DNA of 64,000 bases from Taxillus chinensis (GCA_023512835.1 CM042088.1:1550001-1614000), one strand, 5' to 3'; shown: positions 11,459-24,679, counted from the stretch's first letter. A program made the numbers and translations. The notes: a model not told the origin generated them from the letters alone.

Positions 11459-13243
11459 TGTCATGCTCTCAAATTCCAGGGAACCCGGAACCAGGAACAT
11501 GACTTCCCCTTGCCCGCACCCAAAAGGTCAAGGGGTTGGTGAGTAGCACCAATAGAGACTACACCACGGGTGCTGTCTCAATCATGCAACCATGTACAGT
11601 CATACATCAAGGGTAATCCTGTACTTTCCCATATATCATCATGCATACAATAAGTCAAACAGTCATACAGACATCACATCACAAACAGTATGCAAATACA
11701 ACTGTCCACGGACCCACGTTCGGGATACAATACAAAATACATTACTCATACATCAGAGTAATGGGCACGTCCTCCTGGAAAAAAGTCCTCTACTAGTCTC
11801 GGGTCATACCTGAAAAAGGTAAACAACAAGTAGGAGTGAGCGACAAGCTCAGCAGGTGACCCCAATACTCCACATCATACAAATATACAAGTATATGCTA
11901 CATGCTCTGTGTACTCATGCACTGTGTAGTGTGCACAATCATCAGGATTCACCCTGCAAACAAACATCAGGACCCAGCCTGCCCACACAGGACATCCTGT
12001 CCACGATCCTCCATGAGATCCCAGCTCAGGGCACTCAGCCCTAGCTCCACGAGCTCAATGGCTCACTTAGGCCTTAGCCTGTCCACAACACAATATGCCC
12101 GGCCATAGTCGCCACACAGGCCTGCCATTGACGCATATGCCTGCCACGTCAACCACATAGCACCATCGGTGCATCACGATGAGAACCCAACAAGTCATGG
12201 AACCTAAGTCCCAAATCCACAAACTAATCATATCAACATCAATATGGTCTTAAGGTGTACAACACTCCCTTTAGAACTGTAGTTAGTTTTCATAAGTCGA
12301 TCCTCATTCCTTGACTAAAGAAGGAGATACCCATAGTAGCTATTTTCATGCAATAAAAAGTCCTGGCATTAGGTCTCCATATTATAACTAAGATAATCTG
12401 ATTTTTGGGGATTTTTCTGAGATGTCTAACCCCACTTTCCAAAAATTCACCTCTACGAAAAACTGGATTTTTCTGAGATTTTACACTAAATCCTAATTTT
12501 CACATTTTGAAGGAGTGGAATTAATTTTTCTAGTATTTTTCTTTGAATCCAAATGGGGGGTATTTCGTTATTTACATTGTAACTTAAGTATAGTACTTAG
12601 GCATAATGGTTTACAATGTAAATGTCCAGTGCAGTGCAATTGCACTGCTGTGGAACACTACTGCGGATTGATGCTGCGGAAGCCCTACTATGGAGCGATG
12701 CTACGGAAACATTGCTGCGGAGCGATGCTACGGATCACTGCTGCTGATCCGGACTAACTGATCCGGACTACTGATCCAGACTAACGAAGCTGCTGACTCC
12801 ACAGCGGCTGACTACGAAGCTGTTGACTCCACAGCTGCTGACTATGAAGCTACTGACTCCATAGCTGCTGACTACGAACTTCGACCCTACAGCTCGCCCA
12901 AGGTACTGTTTATCATCGATTTTGGCCTATTTTTCGTCTGGAATCAACCCAGCAACCCCCAAGCACTCACAAACACGCATTTTACTAAACAGAGTACAAA
13001 ATTACATACCCAAACTAATATAAATCAGTTCTTACCCACAAATCTTATGCTAAAACATTAAATCTAACCCAAAAATTGGGTTTTCCCCAAAACCTAGGGT
13101 TCATACTCAATTTCATAAATCATGATAAATTCATGCATATTCAAAGACCGAATCGAGATAAGAGGTTCAAGGACACCTATCTGGAAAGATTATTTGCGAT
13201 CCACGAACTCCAATCACCCCAAATCGCCGAGGGAAGCTCTTCA

Positions 13244-13301
<58 letters not shown>

Positions 13302-13670
13302 CACGCACGCACCAAGCAAATTAAACGGATAAGGCAGTTTCTTAATTATTTATACTGCTGCCAATAATTGGCCTCCCAGCAATACTTGACCTCCCGAGGT
13401 CACAAACTCCAAATTGAGTCAAATTACTGTCAAAACGCTAGAAATGACGAGCACAATACTAAGCAGATATTATCACACTCAAATGACCGCCCAAACGCAA
13501 AGTCAACCAATAAACCACGAAAAGTCAACAATCGGGTCAAATGGGGCCCCAACTCGGAATCAGGCCCAGGTACAGTCAAAATGCTCACATCGACGACTAC
13601 ACTACCGTCCAGATAGTTGCATTCCCATAAATGGCTATCTCTCAAAACTACCCAAATACGAGTCTTTACA
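11459..13670 (-). repeat. 3' LTR of element 2
   Basis: This 2212 bp LTR reads TGTCATGC...GTCTTTACA on the plus strand. A TATA-like motif for minus-strand transcription lies at 13347-13354. A (TC)n run (13247-13298) follows it in sense direction, so it would lie in the transcribed leader. The partner at 36914-39075 lacks about 30 bp (near 13044-13074) and has a shorter TC run. Confidence 0.9.
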
Positions 13671-13954
13671 TCTTCCCCACCTTAGGACTTTTCGTCCTTG
13701 AAAATAAAACACATGCCCATTGGACATAGCAAAATTCAAGCCCAATGTCCCAGCAACAAAACATAAAACATGGTCACTGATCACACATGTGCAATACAAC
13801 TCACAACAAGCCAAAAGGGCTGATAAAATCCAACAACAACATGCTAAACCGCATCTCAAACAACATATGCAAAACAAATGCATAAAACATAACTCATACC
13901 TCAGGGAAGGTCCTCACATCCTCCCCACCTCAGGACTGATCGTCCTCGAACAGC
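13671..13954 (-). other. 3' internal end and polypurine tract of element 2
   Basis: On the minus strand GGTGGGGAAGA lies directly against the LTR start and is the probable polypurine tract. The rest is untranslated and AT-rich. It contains the GACGAAAAGTCCTAAGG block shared with the other Tekay-like copies. Confidence 0.65.
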
Positions 13955-14359
13955 TCAGGATGAAGAACCCGCATCTAGCTCTCTTTCTCCCAAGTCTGCT
14001 CCTCCATGCCTCGGTGTCGCCATAACACAGACTAGTGGGATCGTCTTGCCCCGCAAGAACTGCTCCCGCCTGTCCAAAATCTGTGCCGGCATCTCAACAA
14101 CGGCACCATCATCAGCCAAGTCTATCTCGCGATAGTCCAACACATGAGAAGGATCTGGGTGATACCGTCGCAACTGAGACACATGGAACACATCATGTAC
14201 TCGCGCCAACTCCGATGGTAAAGCTAATCGGTAAGCCACTGCGCCTACGGTGGCAATAATCTCAAATGGTCCCACAAAATGAGGGGAGAGTTTGGATCCA
14301 CGTCCAAACCTCTGATGCCCTCGACGCGGCAAAACCCGCAAAAATACACGGTCCCCCAC
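13955..14359 (-). pseudogene. Integrase C-terminal region with decayed chromodomain (element 2)
   Basis: The start matches the integrase C-terminal GPY/F-type region: [10 protein letters not shown], then [13 protein letters not shown] and [18 protein letters not shown]. The lineage-specific chromodomain segment begins at [20 protein letters not shown]. The frame then shifts at VCVMATP, where the host copy at 39081-39360 still reads [19 protein letters not shown]. In chromoviruses this domain binds modified histones and targets integration to heterochromatin, which fits the nesting of these elements in one another. Confidence 0.85.
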
Positions 14360-15246
14360 CTAAAACCGCAAAGGTCGACGCCTCTGGTCCACGTAGGACT
14401 TCTGCCTACTCTGTGCTGTCAGCATACGCTGTCGAATCAACTGCACTATCTCCGTGGTCTCTCGAACCATATCGGGACCGAAAACCGCTGTCTCTCCCGT
14501 CTGTGCCCAACATAAAGGTGACCTACAAGGCCGCCCATACGACGCCTCATATGGAGCCATCCCAATCATGGCCTGATAACTGTTGTTGTAAGAGAACTCC
14601 CCCAAAGGAAGGTGAGTCTCCCAACAACCTCCAAAATCTAGGACACAGGCATGCAAGATATCCTCGAGCGTCTGAATCGTCCGCTCCGACTGACCATCCG
14701 TCTTCGGATGAAAGGCTGTACTCAGGTTCACCCTAGTACCCAAAGCTCGCTGCAACTGTCTCCAAAACTGAGAGGTGAACCTCGCATCCCGATCAGATAC
14801 AACAGACAATGGGACTCCATGCAACCACACAATAACATCAAGATACCTCTGTCCCAAAGTCCTCACTGGGTCTGTCTCCCGAATTGGAAGAAAATGCGCC
14901 GATTTGGCCATCAATCCACAATAGCCCATATAGTGTCGTGTCCCCTGGAACGAGGAAGTCCAGTGACAAAATCCATGGTTACGTGGTCCCATTTCCACTC
15001 TGGCACTGGCAATGACTGCAACTCACCAGCTGATCTCAAGTGCTTTGCCTTGACCTGCTGACAGGTCAAACACGTCTTCACATCATCAGTAATGGCCTTC
15101 TTTAGGCATGGCCACCAATACTGCTTCCTCACGGCATGGTACATCTTGGTCCCACCAGGATGTACAGCTAACCGTGACTGGTGAAATTCCCGAAGAGCCT
15201 CCTCCTGAAGAGAAGTGGGAACTATCAGTCGACCCTTATACCACAA
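14360..15246 (-). pseudogene. Integrase zinc-binding and catalytic core (element 2)
   Basis: The zinc-binding HHCC region is at the upstream end (EFHQSRLAVHPGGTKMYHAV, then CLTCQQVKA). Catalytic residues of the DDE core are visible: D in HVTMDFVTGLP, D in VVSDRDARFTSQF and E in DGQSERTIQTLEDIL. The two parts are in different frames around 14911-14998, so at least one frameshift separates them. Integrase inserts the cDNA into the host genome; this copy cannot make an intact enzyme. Confidence 0.9.
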
Positions 15247-16138
15247 TATATGCTCTACATCTTCAGTCCAATTAGAAGATGTTTGCCCAGTCTGAATTCT
15301 GTCCCTGATGACCTCACAATAAACGTCTCCCAGCTGATCCTCTATGATCCTACACTGTAACTCAGGGACTGCGACAACAACACTGAGGGTCCCTCGCCCC
15401 CTCGCTGGTCACCATCTGCAACCTCATTACTGCCAACTGACCCATCATCTCTCATTCCTTAATGGCACAATGGGCCACCACGGCCCTGCTCTTCCTACTC
15501 AGAGTATCTGTCACCACATTACTCTTCCCAGGGGTATACATCATATCAAACTGAAACTGTTGCAGGTACTCCACCCACAGCCTCTGCCTAAAGTTCAGGT
15601 CTCACTAAGAAAAGATATACTGCAAGCTCTTGTGGTCCGTATACACCACAAATTTCTCCCCAAGGAGATAATGTTGCCAGCTCGTTAAAGCAAATATCAC
15701 TACAGCCAACTCCAAATCATGCGTGGGATAGTTCTGCTCATGTGGTGTCAACTGCCTAGATCCATAAGCAATCACCTGCCGAGCCTGCATCAACACACAA
15801 CCAAGTCCCACCCTGGAAGCATCACAATACACCTCGAAAGGCACACCCTCCTGTGGGAGAATCAAGATTGGTGCTGAGGTCAATTGTGCCTTCAGCTCTA
15901 AGAAAGCACTCTCACACGCATCAGACCAAACGAAAGGAACTCCCTTCCTCGTCAGGTTCATCATTGGAGCTGCCAACCTGGAAAAATCCTCCACAAACCT
16001 CCGATAGTAACCTGCTAAACCAAGGAAGCTATGAATCTTAAACACATTCGTGGGCCTCTTCCATGACACAACCGCCTCGATCTTCTCAAGATCCACTGTG
16101 ATACCCTCCGAAGATACCACATGCCCCAAGAAGTGCAC
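15247..16138 (-). pseudogene. RNase H domain and tether (element 2)
   Basis: The segment starts at the RT thumb ([12 protein letters not shown], then [20 protein letters not shown]). It continues through the RNase H motifs [29 protein letters not shown] and [15 protein letters not shown] stop at about 15605-15607 follows YIFS. Downstream, the same region still encodes the conserved 'MMYTPGKSNVVTDTLSRK' tether before another stop. Confidence 0.85.
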
Positions 16139-16210
16139 CTATTGCAACTAGAAGTCACATTTTGTGAACTTCACGTACAACCGGTGCTCCTGCAAGGTCT
16201 GCAACATAAC

Positions 16211-17035
16211 CTACAAATGCTCCTCATGCTCCCTCTTGGTCGCTGAATAGACCAAAATATCGTCGATGAACACCAAAATAAACATATCTACATATGGGGC
16301 AAACACCTGGTTCATCAATCCCATAAACACTGCTGGAGCATTCGTGAGCCCAAACGGCATCACAAGCCACTCATAATGCCCATAACAACAACTGAACGCG
16401 GTCTTAGGGATATCTGCCTCCCTAACCCTCAACTGATGGTATCCAGACCTCAAGTCTATCTTGGAAAACCACCTCGCACTGCGAAACTGATCAAACAGGT
16501 CATCGATCCTCGGCAATGGGTACCTGTTCTTCACAGTCACCTGGTTCAGCTTCTGGTAGTCGATACATAGCCGAAGCGAACCATCCGCCTTCTTGGCAAA
16601 CAACACTGGAATGCCCCACGGTGAGCTACTCCGCCTGATAAAGCCTCGTGCCAGGAGATCATCTATTTGTCTCTTGAGCTCTCTAAGCTCTGTCGGTGCC
16701 ATCCTGTAGGCCGCTAACCTGATCGGTGTTGTCCCTGGCAACAACTCGATCGAAAACTCTACCTCCCTCACGGGTGGCAAACTGACCAAGTCCTCGTGAA
16801 ACACATCCGGGAACTGATCTACAATGGGTGGCAAAATAGCCTTCCCCTCTCTCCTCCTGTCAACCAACGTAAAGCTGGCTAACTGCTGGGTCACATCACC
16901 CCACCCATGGCTCAAAGGTCCCAACTTGCATGCCTCCTCAGTCCACTCGCCCACAAAGACACCCCACGTGCCCTTTGGCATGAGGAACGTCATGTGTTGT
17001 TGAAAACAATCAATCTTGGCCTCCATAGAGACCAA
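16211..17035 (-). pseudogene. Ty3/gypsy reverse transcriptase (element 2)
   Basis: The RT is nearly complete: [72 protein letters not shown], and [10 protein letters not shown]. The catalytic box is FIDDILVYS, with both aspartates kept. It is joined in frame to the protease at 17036-17509 except for one nonsense codon, and it ends in a stop before the thumb. It makes element cDNA inside virus-like particles; decay elsewhere makes function unlikely. Confidence 0.9.
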
Positions 17036-17509
17036 CTAATCCATACCCAGGATAATATCAAAATCATCTAACTCCATTATATGCAAATCACACAACAGCT
17101 TAACACCCCCAAGTGTTACCTGACAAGCACAACAAATACTCTCAAGTACCACAATTCCACCCAAAGGTGAAGCAACCATCAGAGGCTGACTAACTATCTC
17201 TTGGTCTAACTCCAATCCAACCACCGTAGCATACAAAATAAAAGAATGGGTAGCACCAGTATCAATCAAAACTGAATAGATAGTATGAGAAATGATAATG
17301 GTACCTCTCACCACGGAAGGTCCTACTCCTGCCTTGTCCACTGGAGGAACCTCTGCCTCTCTGCTGGTAAGGGCAAAAGTCTTCCCTCGTGGCCCACTGC
17401 CACTAGCCTGGCCCATTGGGGCCTTGCCCCGCTGATCAACATGACCCTGTGCCTCCCGCTGATGCTGTTGCACCGCAAGTCGCGTCTGCGTGCTCTGTGC
17501 CAGTGGCAC
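17036..17509 (-). pseudogene. Aspartic protease (element 2)
   Basis: The active-site motif is VLIDTGATHSFI, with the catalytic D-T-G-A. The family-typical DDFDIILGMD follows. The next codon is TAG (17036-17038) where relatives have TGG for Trp (element 1 reads LGMDWL), so a single G-to-A change separates protease and RT in an otherwise continuous frame. Confidence 0.85.
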
Positions 17510-17546
17510 CGACCTCTGAGATGGAGCCCCACTCCCATGTCCCTAC

Positions 17547-18680
17547 TCTCTCAGATGAGGACCTACACTGCTGGTCGAGCTAAGGGTAACACATTCCCTA
17601 GCTCCATGTCCTACCTTCCCGCATCGGAAGCATGTCATCTTTTTCCTTGGGCAGTCTCTTGACAAACATCCGGTCAAACCACAACTCTAACAAGTACCTG
17701 ACCTCCGACTGGCTAAACTCTCACAGGGTCCCACCGCCTGGCTGGAAACCCTCTGCACCTGCCTCCTCTCAGACTGAGTGGCACTGCTCTCCCCACTCTG
17801 CCTCTTCTTGCTCGGACCTGCCGAACTGCTCGGCCTCTGGGCTCTCGCTTGATCCTGACCTCGCTCAATAATGAGTGCCTTGTCGACTGCCTCCCGGTAG
17901 CTGGTCAACTGCATCGGTTCCAGCTGTTTCATCAAAGATGGCCTCAAGCCCTGAATAAAATCCTACGTCTTACAGGCTTCCTTTTCCCAAGCCTCAAGAG
18001 CAAACCGCCCTAAATCTGTGAAGGCTTGCACATACTCACCCACCGTTTGGCTACCCTACTGAAGCTCATAATACTCTCTCCGTCGTGCATACTGCAATGA
18101 GCTGGGAAATACTCCCCAAAGAAGTGCTCAACAAACTCTCGCCAACTTATTTGACTGCCATGGACAGCTCTAGTGGACTCCCACCACCTACGTGGGATAC
18201 CCAATAAATAGTGCATCGCCACGCGCACTCTCTCCTCATCAGGCACCCCGAACATCTCAAAGATGTCCTCTGTTCACCTAATCCAATCCTCGGCTGCCTC
18301 TGGCCGCGAACCATCCTCAAAAGTCTTGGGTGCATGTTTCAAAAACTATGCAGCCCAGTCAACTCCTTGTCGTGCTGGCTCTATCACGACCTCCTGCTGG
18401 TGCACATCCTGCACCACCCTCACCTCCTACTGCTGAGGCTGTGGCGGCTGCTGAGGCTGCTGCTTCCTCTTCAGCTCATCCACCTCTCTAGCCATATCCT
18501 TCATCGAGCCTTGCATACCTTCATGGCCTCCTACAACAGAATCAACACCTGAGCCAAATCAGGTCCCACAACAGGAGCTGATGACTTCTGCTGCGGGCTT
18601 TGCTGCCCCTGGTGTCCCGACTCTATCGTGGGCTCCTCTGTCGAGCCTTGGCCTCGGACAACACTCCTCGATGGTGCCAT
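17547..18680 (-). pseudogene. Ty3/gypsy gag with damaged first zinc knuckle (element 2)
   Basis: The ATG at 18680-18678 starts MAPSRSVVRGQG. The capsid core is at 18255-18010 (VRVAMHYLLGIPRRWWEST, then FVEHFFGEYFP). The stretch at 17947-17687 is a basic linker (MRPSLMKQLEPMQL, then EAVDKALIIERGQDQARAQR). In the nucleocapsid (17700-17580) the first knuckle has lost two residues: a TAG replaces the residue after its first Cys and Cys replaces the zinc-binding His. The second knuckle (CFRCGKVGHG...) looks normal. Several frameshifts separate the parts. Confidence 0.8.
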
Positions 18681-18902
18681 CGCACTGGCCACAACAACAA
18701 ACAACAAACGATCAATACTAGCACTGCTAGCACAAACAACCATCAAAGGCATAAATCAACTCGTAGGTTCTCACCACACGACCCGTAGGTCCACAACCAT
18801 GCACATAGCATCTTGTCCCCCACAGGGTACACCACACGACCCGTAGGTCCACAACTATGCATATAGCATCGTGTCACCCATTAGGGTACACCACAATCAT
18901 GT
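18681..18902 (-). other. Leader of element 2, proximal part
   Basis: This is untranslated sequence between gag and the Athila insertion. A 60-base unit with ACCACACGACCCGTAGGTCC is repeated twice at about 18771-18857. The leader continues at 36641-36898 on the other side of the nested Athila. Confidence 0.65.
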
Positions 18903-18907
18903 CCTGG
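18903..18907. other. Target site duplication CCTGG, left copy (Athila)
   Basis: CCTGG precedes the TG of the left Athila LTR and recurs at 36636-36640 after the right LTR. Confidence 0.9.
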
Positions 18908-20416
18908 TGATAGACAGATTTTTAGCCTTCCAAAAAGAGTTAGCTAACGTCGTTAAACCTCACTTCAAGATATTTAATTCCCTTAGTTTGCACTAAACGG
19001 AATAGTAGAAAGTAAGGGGTCGAACCCATAAGGATTAGTCTAGTTCTCTAGTTTTTAAACCAAACCACTCAATTATTCTTGCTCTATGAAATGTCTTGGC
19101 AAAAATGAATTCTTTTCATAACTGAAGATCTAATTTTTATTTGGTTTTTTGAATAAACAAAGAAAGCAAATTGATTTTAGGATTAAGATTCAAGGATTAA
19201 AGGCATCTAGGGTCACAATTTCACCTCCCTATGTTGTTTCTACTAATTTTAAGGTTCTTGAGATTATTTAATTGATAACATGCTATAACTAAGCCAAGGT
19301 ACTGCAATTGGTTATTGCCAGCCATTCTAAGTGCTGTCTGCCTAAATGGTCATCATAACATCAACATGCAAAGCCTAATTATCATACTCATGACAGGATA
19401 ATGGTCACACCAATCACAAATATGTTATGAATCAAAGATCAGCCTCAGACTAAGGCTAAAAAAACCCAGGTGTACAGCCCAGATGTTAAAAGATAAGAAT
19501 AGATCCATAAAACATGCAATCTCAATTAAACAAACCCAATATTCAATCAATCAGTTTAACAACATAGGGGGCTACATTGCTCCCCTAGATAAAGGAAACT
19601 ACTCACACATGTTCTTGGATAAATAATAAGAAATAAAGAACATCATCCTCAAGCAGGTGCAGCAAAACTCCAACTTTAGGTCTTCTCCAGCCGTTAGACC
19701 TCCTAGGGTCGGCTGCTTCCAGGATCAGAACCCTAGCCTCCAAAACCGTCAGCCTCTCTCTCTCTCTCTAAAAAAGGTGCCCCCTCTCTACATGCTCCAA
19801 AAGGGCTATTGCCTCCTCTATTTATAGAGAAAACTGCTGTGCAATGAGTGCCCTAGCCGTCAGCAATTGCCACTTATCAAAACGACATAGTTTTGATAAG
19901 TAGTTTCCATTTTTCTTCCAACTTGAGTACAACTCGAACCAAGTATAATTTGGACTAGGTGCTTTAGAGAAAAGTGCTTAAAATAACAAAACAAAGCAAT
20001 CGATGCAAAAATCTGGCTACACGGCACATCGCACGTCATATGGCCATATGACGTGCACCTCTAAATGGTCTAGAATTTTGCTGCAAGCTTCCTTGACATG
20101 TGTAGAAGGCAGGACTGCAATAAAATCCTTGCACGTCATAAAAGTCCATATGGCGTGCACTCTTGTTTTGCCTCCTCAAGCTGCCCTATTTTGCCACAAG
20201 TTCCTTCTTTGATAAATGAAGTGATTTGGCTGGTGTCCATAAGATGAAATTGCCTAAAAACCTGCCATAGCAGCTCAAAAACACATTTATATAGGCCAAG
20301 CAATCTTCCTAGGGTGTTAGAGCAAATATTTAAGAAATATGGATGAATTAAGCTCCAATCATGCTCTTTAATACCCTAAATCTGCACTAGAATAACGGCA
20401 TAAATGCACGTTATCA
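18908..20416 (-). repeat. 3' LTR of Athila
   Basis: 1509 bp, beginning TGATAGACAG and ending GCACGTTATCA on the plus strand; the partner at 35125-36635 is 1511 bp and very similar by eye. It contains the promoter cassette described separately. No protein-coding gene. Confidence 0.93.
19818..20158 (-). promoter_or_regulatory. Athila LTR promoter cassette (3' LTR)
   Basis: In minus-strand order: an imperfect palindrome (20131-20158); a perfect 26 bp palindrome with arms GCACGTCATATGG and CCATATGACGTGC (20031-20056); an ACGT-type palindrome with arms CTTATCAAAAC and GTTTTGATAAG (19873-19900); and a TATA box (19818-19826). The arms contain TGACGT/ACGTCA cores, known binding half-sites of plant bZIP factors. 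Binding by any factor is inference. Confidence 0.65.
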
Positions 20417-22085
20417 AATACACCACACTTGAAACATTGCTTGTCCTCAAGCAAAAACACACAAACATACAAAAATAAAATAAACATACAGTCACACTGG
20501 AATGAAAATAAGATAAATAAAAAAAAATCAAAGAGAGTCATGGTTTCCTAGGCATACAACTCTATCATGATGAAGTGGGCAATCAAGTAACTCAAAATGA
20601 ATTATAATTAAGCTCAATCATGTCCATACCCCTAAGTTCAACAACCATGCAATCTCATCACTGAAAATTCAGACATTAGCAAGCATACCATGATAAAACA
20701 GCACCTAATTTCCCTTAAAGTTCTCACCTAGGATAAAGCTGCCTCACTCAAATATAAACTCTCATTTCTCTCCACACAAGCCCAAGTACCATACTTAACA
20801 GAAAATCAATGGGTGGAAAGCTCCTCCTACATTCTCCACTAGTTATTAATTAAGTACTTGCCAAGCAAACATGAGAGTTCCCTATTGTGCTCATCAAAGG
20901 AAACACACTCTCTATTCTACTTTGTTTGAAAACTCACACACTATTCTAATGACTGATAAAACACACCTTGAGCCAAACAAATGAGCTCAACACTCTAAAT
21001 AAACACAACTCAGCCAGTATGGCTTTTATTCTGAAAACTTTTTGCTTTTTTGTTTTTATTTTTTTTGTTTTTTTTTCACATTTCTTTTAAATAATAACCT
21101 TACAAGGTTGCATTTTATGCTCTCCCTTGATGGATTATTCACTCTTTTTTTTACTCACATAACATATAAATAAGACTGATTTTTCTAATGCATACCCTTT
21201 GCCATTTTACTAAGTAGGGAGAGACAAAAATTCATTGATGTCTCACATCCCATTATCAAATTAAGTGACGGCATTTTCACATTCTATATCACAGCCTTTT
21301 ACATATATAACACAACAAAACAGAAACTTGGATGCATATGAAGTCAAAGTGACTTAAATGACCTTGTATCACTAGCAACACACCAAGCACTGAGCACTAA
21401 TAAGTAATCATCACGCCTACTTAACTCCTACCATTAAATAGCTAATGTTAAACGCAGAGAGGAGCATCAAATCAAACTATTACCCAAAAACCATAAATGT
21501 CACTCAAGAGCTAGAAAGAGGTTTTTCTCATTTTCCTTTTGGATTTTCTTTCACTCAACTCTGAGGGTCACTAAGTGTTATCCGAACATGTCATGCTCAG
21601 CTAATATTCAAATTTCAGCACCAAAAACATGGTGATATCATTCAAGAAGTAAAGACATGCTTAAACCAAATCATAACACACTTTAATTACTTTAACACCC
21701 TTATCACAACATGATACTAATGTGGCATAAAAATTAAAATTAAAAGTTAAGCCAAAATTGCATACCTAGCATCCATGCCTCTCCACATATCCACATGCAA
21801 ATCACACAATCAAGCAACTCAAACAATCACACAAAATAAAAAGAACATTATAACTACTAAACAAACCAAAACAAACCAACACATACAATCAAGCAAAATA
21901 AAGGACAAACAAGTGGCTTGAGCCACTCCCCACACCACACTAAAAATATGCTATGCCCTCATGGCATGGTAGAGAGGTTAAGAAAAACTTGACCTATCTG
22001 CTGGTAAGCAATAATAGTAGATCACTTGGGTCACCAATCTCCGCACCCGAGCCACAAAATCGGCTGAAGTTTCACCGCGTATGGT
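20417..22085 (-). other. Athila 3' internal non-coding region
   Basis: It begins beside the LTR with AAGTGTGGTGTATT on the minus strand (likely the plus-strand primer tract). It is AT-rich and matches the reverse of 51806-53155 and 7017-8257. I see no gene. Confidence 0.75.
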
Positions 22086-24041
22086 TCATGTATCGCACTG
22101 CTGCAAAATAGCCAGCATATAATAACAAACGAAAATCGCCCAACTGAATTGATCAGGTTGCTGAGGGAATTCCATTTCCATGAGATGAATAAGAGGCAAT
22201 TTGTCCTGCAGCAACCACTCTTTCTTCATTGCATCCTTGATTCGTTTCAGGAGGCCATGGACTAGCTGCCGCTTCCTTTTGCTGAATCCATGTCCTTGAC
22301 TGGGATCATAAAGCACCGCGTGCCCTACACTCAAATCCAAACGCAATAATACAAAGTGGTGGTCAATGTGTACAGGTATTAGTACCTCATGCATGGTGTG
22401 CCAGGGTCGGCGACCTTCATTCGCACCATTCATGCGCTGTCACAGAATAGTTTTAGACAAGGGGTGCTAGTATAATTCACACAGCATAATAGACGTGTAC
22501 TGGGCCAATAGATAATCATGAGGCTCAGCCTCCACAATGAATCGCATGGTCCTGCAAAACAAATCCACATCATCAGTGAATAAAAATTCATTACCTGAGA
22601 TGCGCCGGAGGAAGTCGGAGGTGAAGACATCCATGTCTCGTGTAAAATGAGCTACCAGCATCGTAGGGTCAATAAAACTTGCAAACGCCTCTTGAGCTGC
22701 CGCAGAAGAGATAGCCGGATTAATCCGCAGATGCACCGGTGCACCAAGGAGATCTTGAGTTTCTGCTGGCATGTAAGGTCCCCATGAAATAGGTTGCATA
22801 ATGGGCACGATGGTCTGAGAATAGGAAGGATCCACAAAGGGATCAAATGATGAGTATTGTGGTTCCGGCGCAGCATCCTGCTGAAATGGATGATAATCAG
22901 TGTACTCCGCAAATGGCCCTGGTGGAGGGTACTCTTCTTGGGCAGGGTAGGAATTGTCGTATGCTGCAGGTACTGGAGCAGAGTCCTCATGTGCAGGAGG
23001 TACATCCTCATCAGATATCTCCACCACTGGAGATTTTTTTGACTTTTGTTTGTTGCTCAAGGCCCTCCAAATTTTTCCCAAAACTCTTTCTATTTCCCTG
23101 TTGTCTCTCTTTAGCCCTTCTACTGCACGCTTTGTTCCAATTTGATCTCTTCTCAGCTCTTCAGTTTCTTGCCTCCATGCATCATGAGGGGCAGCAGTAG
23201 GAGCTGCTGGAGCTTCCCATGCCCTTGCTGACGGTCTAGAATGGGACTGCTGATCTTGTGAAATAAGTGCCATTAACTCAGTAAATTGGGCACCATTGAT
23301 GTGATCATTTGTGAATGCCCAATTTATAACTTCCACCTCCACCTCACTAACCACTTGGCCACTGATACCTTGAAAGAAGTTGAAAACATCTTCCTTATGC
23401 ACATTAAAGTACATGTACATGGCAGTGAGCCTGAAGAGGGTCTGCTTTCTTTCATCTAAAGGTGTGGAGGTGTCTCGCGCAGCAAACCCAGTGGGTCTCT
23501 CCATATGAACACTGTGGTTCAGCTTGGGGAACATTCCCCCAGTTGCCTCTAGAGCTTACTCCTAAACCTCCTTCTGGTTGCAATACTCTCAAAAGTTGCT
23601 GAGATGGAAAGGGGGTGCTATCTAAAGTGGTAAAGTGCTGGGCATATTGGTTTTGAAAAATGACACATAGCATTCTTCCATATACTCTCTTTGTCAAGTT
23701 TTTCGTCCACCATTTGAAAATGGTGGCAACCGAGTCCACATCTAACATATGGTCAATGCTATACATGAATTCAAGATGGGTTATAGGCACACCATCCTTT
23801 CCACTAGTTTGCAACAGCAAACACTTTCCTACCAGATGAGCTAAACATCTAAATTTACTGTAATGACCCGCATTTTGGGATGTGAGGAGTTAGTCTCAGT
23901 TTTGCCTTTTTGGGTGGAAATTGTTGGGTTTTAGGGAGTTTTCTTCCCACACACTTGAGCTAAAACACCTTGGATGTTGGTGCACAAGTTTGAGGCAAGA
24001 GATGGGCCCAAGAGGGGACTTTTGGGAGGTGCACATGATAA

Positions 24042-24327
24042 TGCACGCCAATTGGGGATATGGCGTGCAAGGGGATTTTGGTTTTCCTGTCTTCTACATG
24101 ATGCAAAGAAGCTTGGGGTAGAATTTCAGGGTATTTGGACCTGCACGCCAATTGGGGATATGGCGTGCAGCCATATTTTTGTACAGTCACCTTGGTTTTG
24201 TTATTCTAATCATCTTTTCCCAAAGGACCATGTTGGAATTATGGATATTTTGTCGTGTTTAGATGCGAAAAGGTTGTAGCTTGTGCAATCAAAACTACGT
24301 CGTTTTGATGTTGTGATGCCTATATAA
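24042..24327 (+). promoter_or_regulatory. Family B LTR promoter cassette
   Basis: Two palindromes share the arms TGCACGCCA and TGGCGTGCA around the same ten-base centre (24042-24069 and 24141-24170). A third palindrome has arms ATCAAAAC and GTTTTGAT around TACGTC (24288-24309). TATATAAAG follows at 24321-24329. The order and spacing match the Athila LTRs. Confidence 0.7.
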
Positions 24328-24383
24328 AGAAGTGAAGACTCCTTGTTCTAGGGTTAGGGTTCTCTTCAGCCACTACAGCCGTC

Positions 24384-24419
<36 letters not shown>

Positions 24420-24679
24420 AGAGAGAGAGAAAGAAGGAGAGCTACCGGTTGCTGCCGGAGTGTCTTGAGTGGGAAGAATGGCGTCTAGCATAGGAACAAG
24501 GAGGATCTTCTTTAAGGTAGGGGTTCTGTCTTTCTTGGTTTGACCCGGGGTTAGGCCCGGTGTAGATGATTTACAGAGTTTCTATGGCTATGTTATAATA
24601 TTTATATGTAAATTCATATAGGTGTGACCTCCTATATGAATGTTGGCCTTCAATGGCGTGTTGTTTGGATATATTTATA

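Noticed and set aside
13076..13367. Small proteins with Ser-Leu repeats
   Set aside because: Translation of (TC)n microsatellites; similar cases occur at 10690-10884 and 38498-38728.
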